This document shows positions 48,137-49,758 of a DNA stretch of 49,758 bases, in pieces; position 1 is the stretch's first letter, and each line of letters begins with the position of its first letter. The stretch is from Desulfobacterales bacterium (GTDB taxonomy: Bacteria > Desulfobacterota > Desulfobacteria > Desulfobacterales > JAFDDL01). The translations under genes and the position numbers were made by a program. Where the stretch lies: the NCBI GenBank assembly GCA_034003325.1, contig JAVEYW010000024.1:1-49758 (forward strand). The letters are read 5' to 3'. The notes beneath the pieces were generated by a model. It was not told where the DNA came from, did no database searches, and saw nothing but the letters and a program-made list of their open reading frames with translations.

Positions 48137-49543
48137 TTATTTCACCATCTCCAGTTTCGGAGCGGTCCACGTACCATCCAGAGCAGCTGCTTCTGGCCAA
48201 TAGATGCGCAGGTAAGATGAGAATGGTCCCTTGGGTGCAGGAAGCCAATTCGATTCCATGTCCTTGCCGGGTGACTCGTGCTGGATGTAGAGCGTGAGGC
48301 CGCCATCGGTATCCATTTTCATGTCCGGCAACATCGGCGAATTGATGAGGTAGCGGTCGATGGGATTGGCCACCAGCAAGCTCTCCGGCAGCTGATACAT
48401 GGTGAGCGACCAGAACGCATGCGCGGGTGGCAGTTTTCCCTTGGAGAAATGCAGAGTATAGCGGTTAGCGCCGTTGAGCTTTTGGCCGCTAGCGTCAGTA
48501 AAATAAATAGGGTACATCGCTTCCTGTTTTGAATTTCCCCAGATGCCAATGGTTGCGAGCCAGCGATAGAGGTAATTGTTCTTCATGAACTCGCGGGTGC
48601 CGAAGACATCGCCCGACGTGATCTTCCCTTCGTTGAGAAGCTGCACGCCGCCCGCAAATTCTTTCCAGGCGTCGCCGATGCCTTCCTCGAAGGCTTTCTT
48701 CATTTCAGGGGAAAGCTTTGTGGGATCAAAGGTCTTTCCGGCGCCGATGCCAACCTTGGCGAACCTCTCCATGAGTTCCTTCTCGGACGGATCGGTCGGG
48801 CAGAATTGCAGGATGAAGTTCAGGATATTGAACACCTCGAGAGAGCTTTTCTGCTCTTCCTGGCTGATCGGCTTGATGTAGTCGATGGCCGGGGCGGGGG
48901 CGGACGCGGGCTGGCCGAGGAACTGGCTCAAGGGCTGCACCTTGTACTCCGACTGGATTTTCTTCACGTTGTCGAGGTCGGCCGGATCGAACAGCTGGGT
49001 ACGGTAGAGAAGGATGTTTATCTTGGTCTCTGACTGGATGACGTCCTTGATGCCGGCTGGCTTTTTGCCCTTCCAGTTCGGGCCGGCGAGCAGGAAGTTT
49101 CCGCCGCCGTTACCGGTAGCGCGGCTGCCGACATAGGCAAAGTTAAATGTATAGGCATCGACGAACTGTATCGAATAATAGCGGTCCTTGGGAAATTCAG
49201 GGACGGTCAGCACGAGCGGTTCGGCCCGGAGGTCTGCACCGAGAAAGGAATACGGGGTGTCGGAATTGGGCGTCTGGACAGCCTTGTCCGCCGGGGTGTA
49301 GACGCGCGGGATGTTGTGGATCACATTCCACGGCCCCTTGTATTCGGGGTCGTTCTTGTCAACGAAGTAGCCGTATTCGATGCGGTAGCTGTCCACCATG
49401 GGATAACCGTAGATGTAGGCTTCCTTGGCGATGGCACGCGCCTCCGCTGCGCTGATCTTGTCTTGGGCGTGAGCTTGGATCTGTGGAAGCGCAAGCAGCG
49501 CTATGATGCACCCCAGCGCGATGAGTCTTGTGCGTTTTATCAT
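48137..49543 (-). CDS. DUF1254/DUF1214 exported protein
   Basis: 468 residues. A Sec signal peptide (IALGCIIALLALPQIQAHAQ) is followed by a DUF1254 domain (AKEAYIYGYPMVDSYRIEYG; NSDTPYSFLGADLRAEPLVL; DRYYSIQFVDAYTFNFAYVG) and a C-terminal DUF1214 domain (HAFWSLTMYQLPESLLVANP; WLPAPKGPFSSYLRIYWPE). Such periplasmic proteins are widespread and mostly of unknown function. AGGAG precedes the ATG. An incomplete paralogue lies downstream at 47732-47830. Confidence 0.9.
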   Translation of the reverse strand: MIKRTRLIALGCIIALLALPQIQAHAQDKISAAEARAIAKEAYIYGYPMVDSYRIEYGYFVDKNDPEYKGPWNVIHNIPRVYTPADKAVQTPNSDTPYSFLGADLRAEPLVLTVPEFPKDRYYSIQFVDAYTFNFAYVGSRATGNGGGNFLLAGPNWKGKKPAGIKDVIQSETKINILLYRTQLFDPADLDNVKKIQSEYKVQPLSQFLGQPASAPAPAIDYIKPISQEEQKSSLEVFNILNFILQFCPTDPSEKELMERFAKVGIGAGKTFDPTKLSPEMKKAFEEGIGDAWKEFAGGVQLLNEGKITSGDVFGTREFMKNNYLYRWLATIGIWGNSKQEAMYPIYFTDASGQKLNGANRYTLHFSKGKLPPAHAFWSLTMYQLPESLLVANPIDRYLINSPMLPDMKMDTDGGLTLYIQHESPGKDMESNWLPAPKGPFSSYLRIYWPEAAALDGTWTAPKLEMVK

Positions 49544-49688
49544 TTTGTGTCTCCTTTGGTATTGAACCGGATGAAAAGTTGGGTAGCTAAAGTCAAAATA
49601 AGTGGCGCGGCTTTTTGCGTCCGCTGGATTATATTGATATTTGTTATGGCCTCAAGCAAATCCTGAGACCGTCAGTGGCAGATACACG

Positions 49689-49754
49689 CTCTGACATTTT
49701 CCCGGTCTCCGACGAGCATTTGTGGGCCCATTCTCGACCGGGAAAATGTCAGAG
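49689..49754. repeat. Perfect 19-bp inverted repeat
   Basis: CTCTGACATTTTCCCGGTC (49689-49707) and its exact reverse complement (49736-49754) enclose 28 nt. It lies upstream of the DUF1254 gene at the window end. Possible explanations are back-to-back IS termini, a REP-like element or a regulatory palindrome; the sequence alone does not decide. Confidence 0.7.
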
Positions 49755-49758
49755 ATAG

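Overview
The window holds one apparently complete, lambda-ordered tailed prophage of about 42.3 kb (316-42580). It sits in the 3' half of a tRNA-Glu gene, with host sequence on both sides. GC is moderate. The flanks (OmpA/DUF533/BON-LysM/HtpX cluster, DUF1254 protein, attC-like site) and the phage gene style suggest a Gram-negative proteobacterium, most plausibly Desulfobacterota. That placement is inference from gene style and not from a marker gene.

Left flank (1-361): the 5' end of an IS transposase leaving the window on the minus strand, its repeated end sequences, then a promoter driving tRNA-Lys(TTT) and tRNA-Glu(TTC). The last 46 bp of tRNA-Glu are attL. The identical 46 bp recur at 42535-42580 (attR).

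Early/lysogeny region (362-12505): a leftward operon runs from a Cro-like regulator (7363) through a CII-like protein, small phage proteins, an ATPase, a DNA methyltransferase, a DUF5131 protein and an excisionase-like protein to a tyrosine integrase beside attL. It diverges at a compact switch (three TTCAnnnTGAA operators, two apparently leaderless promoters) from a rightward repressor and a lysogeny cargo block: a membrane-anchored SWIM zinc-finger protein, two uncharacterised proteins, an MqsRA-like toxin-antitoxin pair and a HicAB pair.

Replication and late region (42070 down to 12509, all leftward except one small gene): P4-type primase/helicase, iteron-like repeats, CHC2/Toprim primase, small and large terminase, then head and tail genes in lambda order (W, B, C/Nu3, D, E, FII, Z, U, V, G/GT, H). 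The protease gene carries an in-frame internal start for a scaffold, and the tail chaperone has a -1 frameshift extension. A divergent tail-tip module follows, then a lysis block (GH108 muramidase with an EF-hand-like loop, holin-like protein, papain-like amidase, lipoprotein). After excision and circularisation the integrase end of the early operon would abut the replication end, so early transcription could pass through attP into replication genes.

Right flank (42581-49758): the C-terminal relic of another tyrosine integrase lies directly beside attR, showing an older element used the same tRNA. Then come host genes, several decayed: an OmpA-family gene with two in-frame TAG codons and a frameshifted htpX. 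DUF533 and BON/LysM genes between them are intact. Further on are an AhpD-like protein lacking one redox Cys, an attC (59-base element)-like site behind the remnant of a DUF1254 gene, an intact DUF1254 gene, and a perfect 19-bp inverted repeat at the window end.
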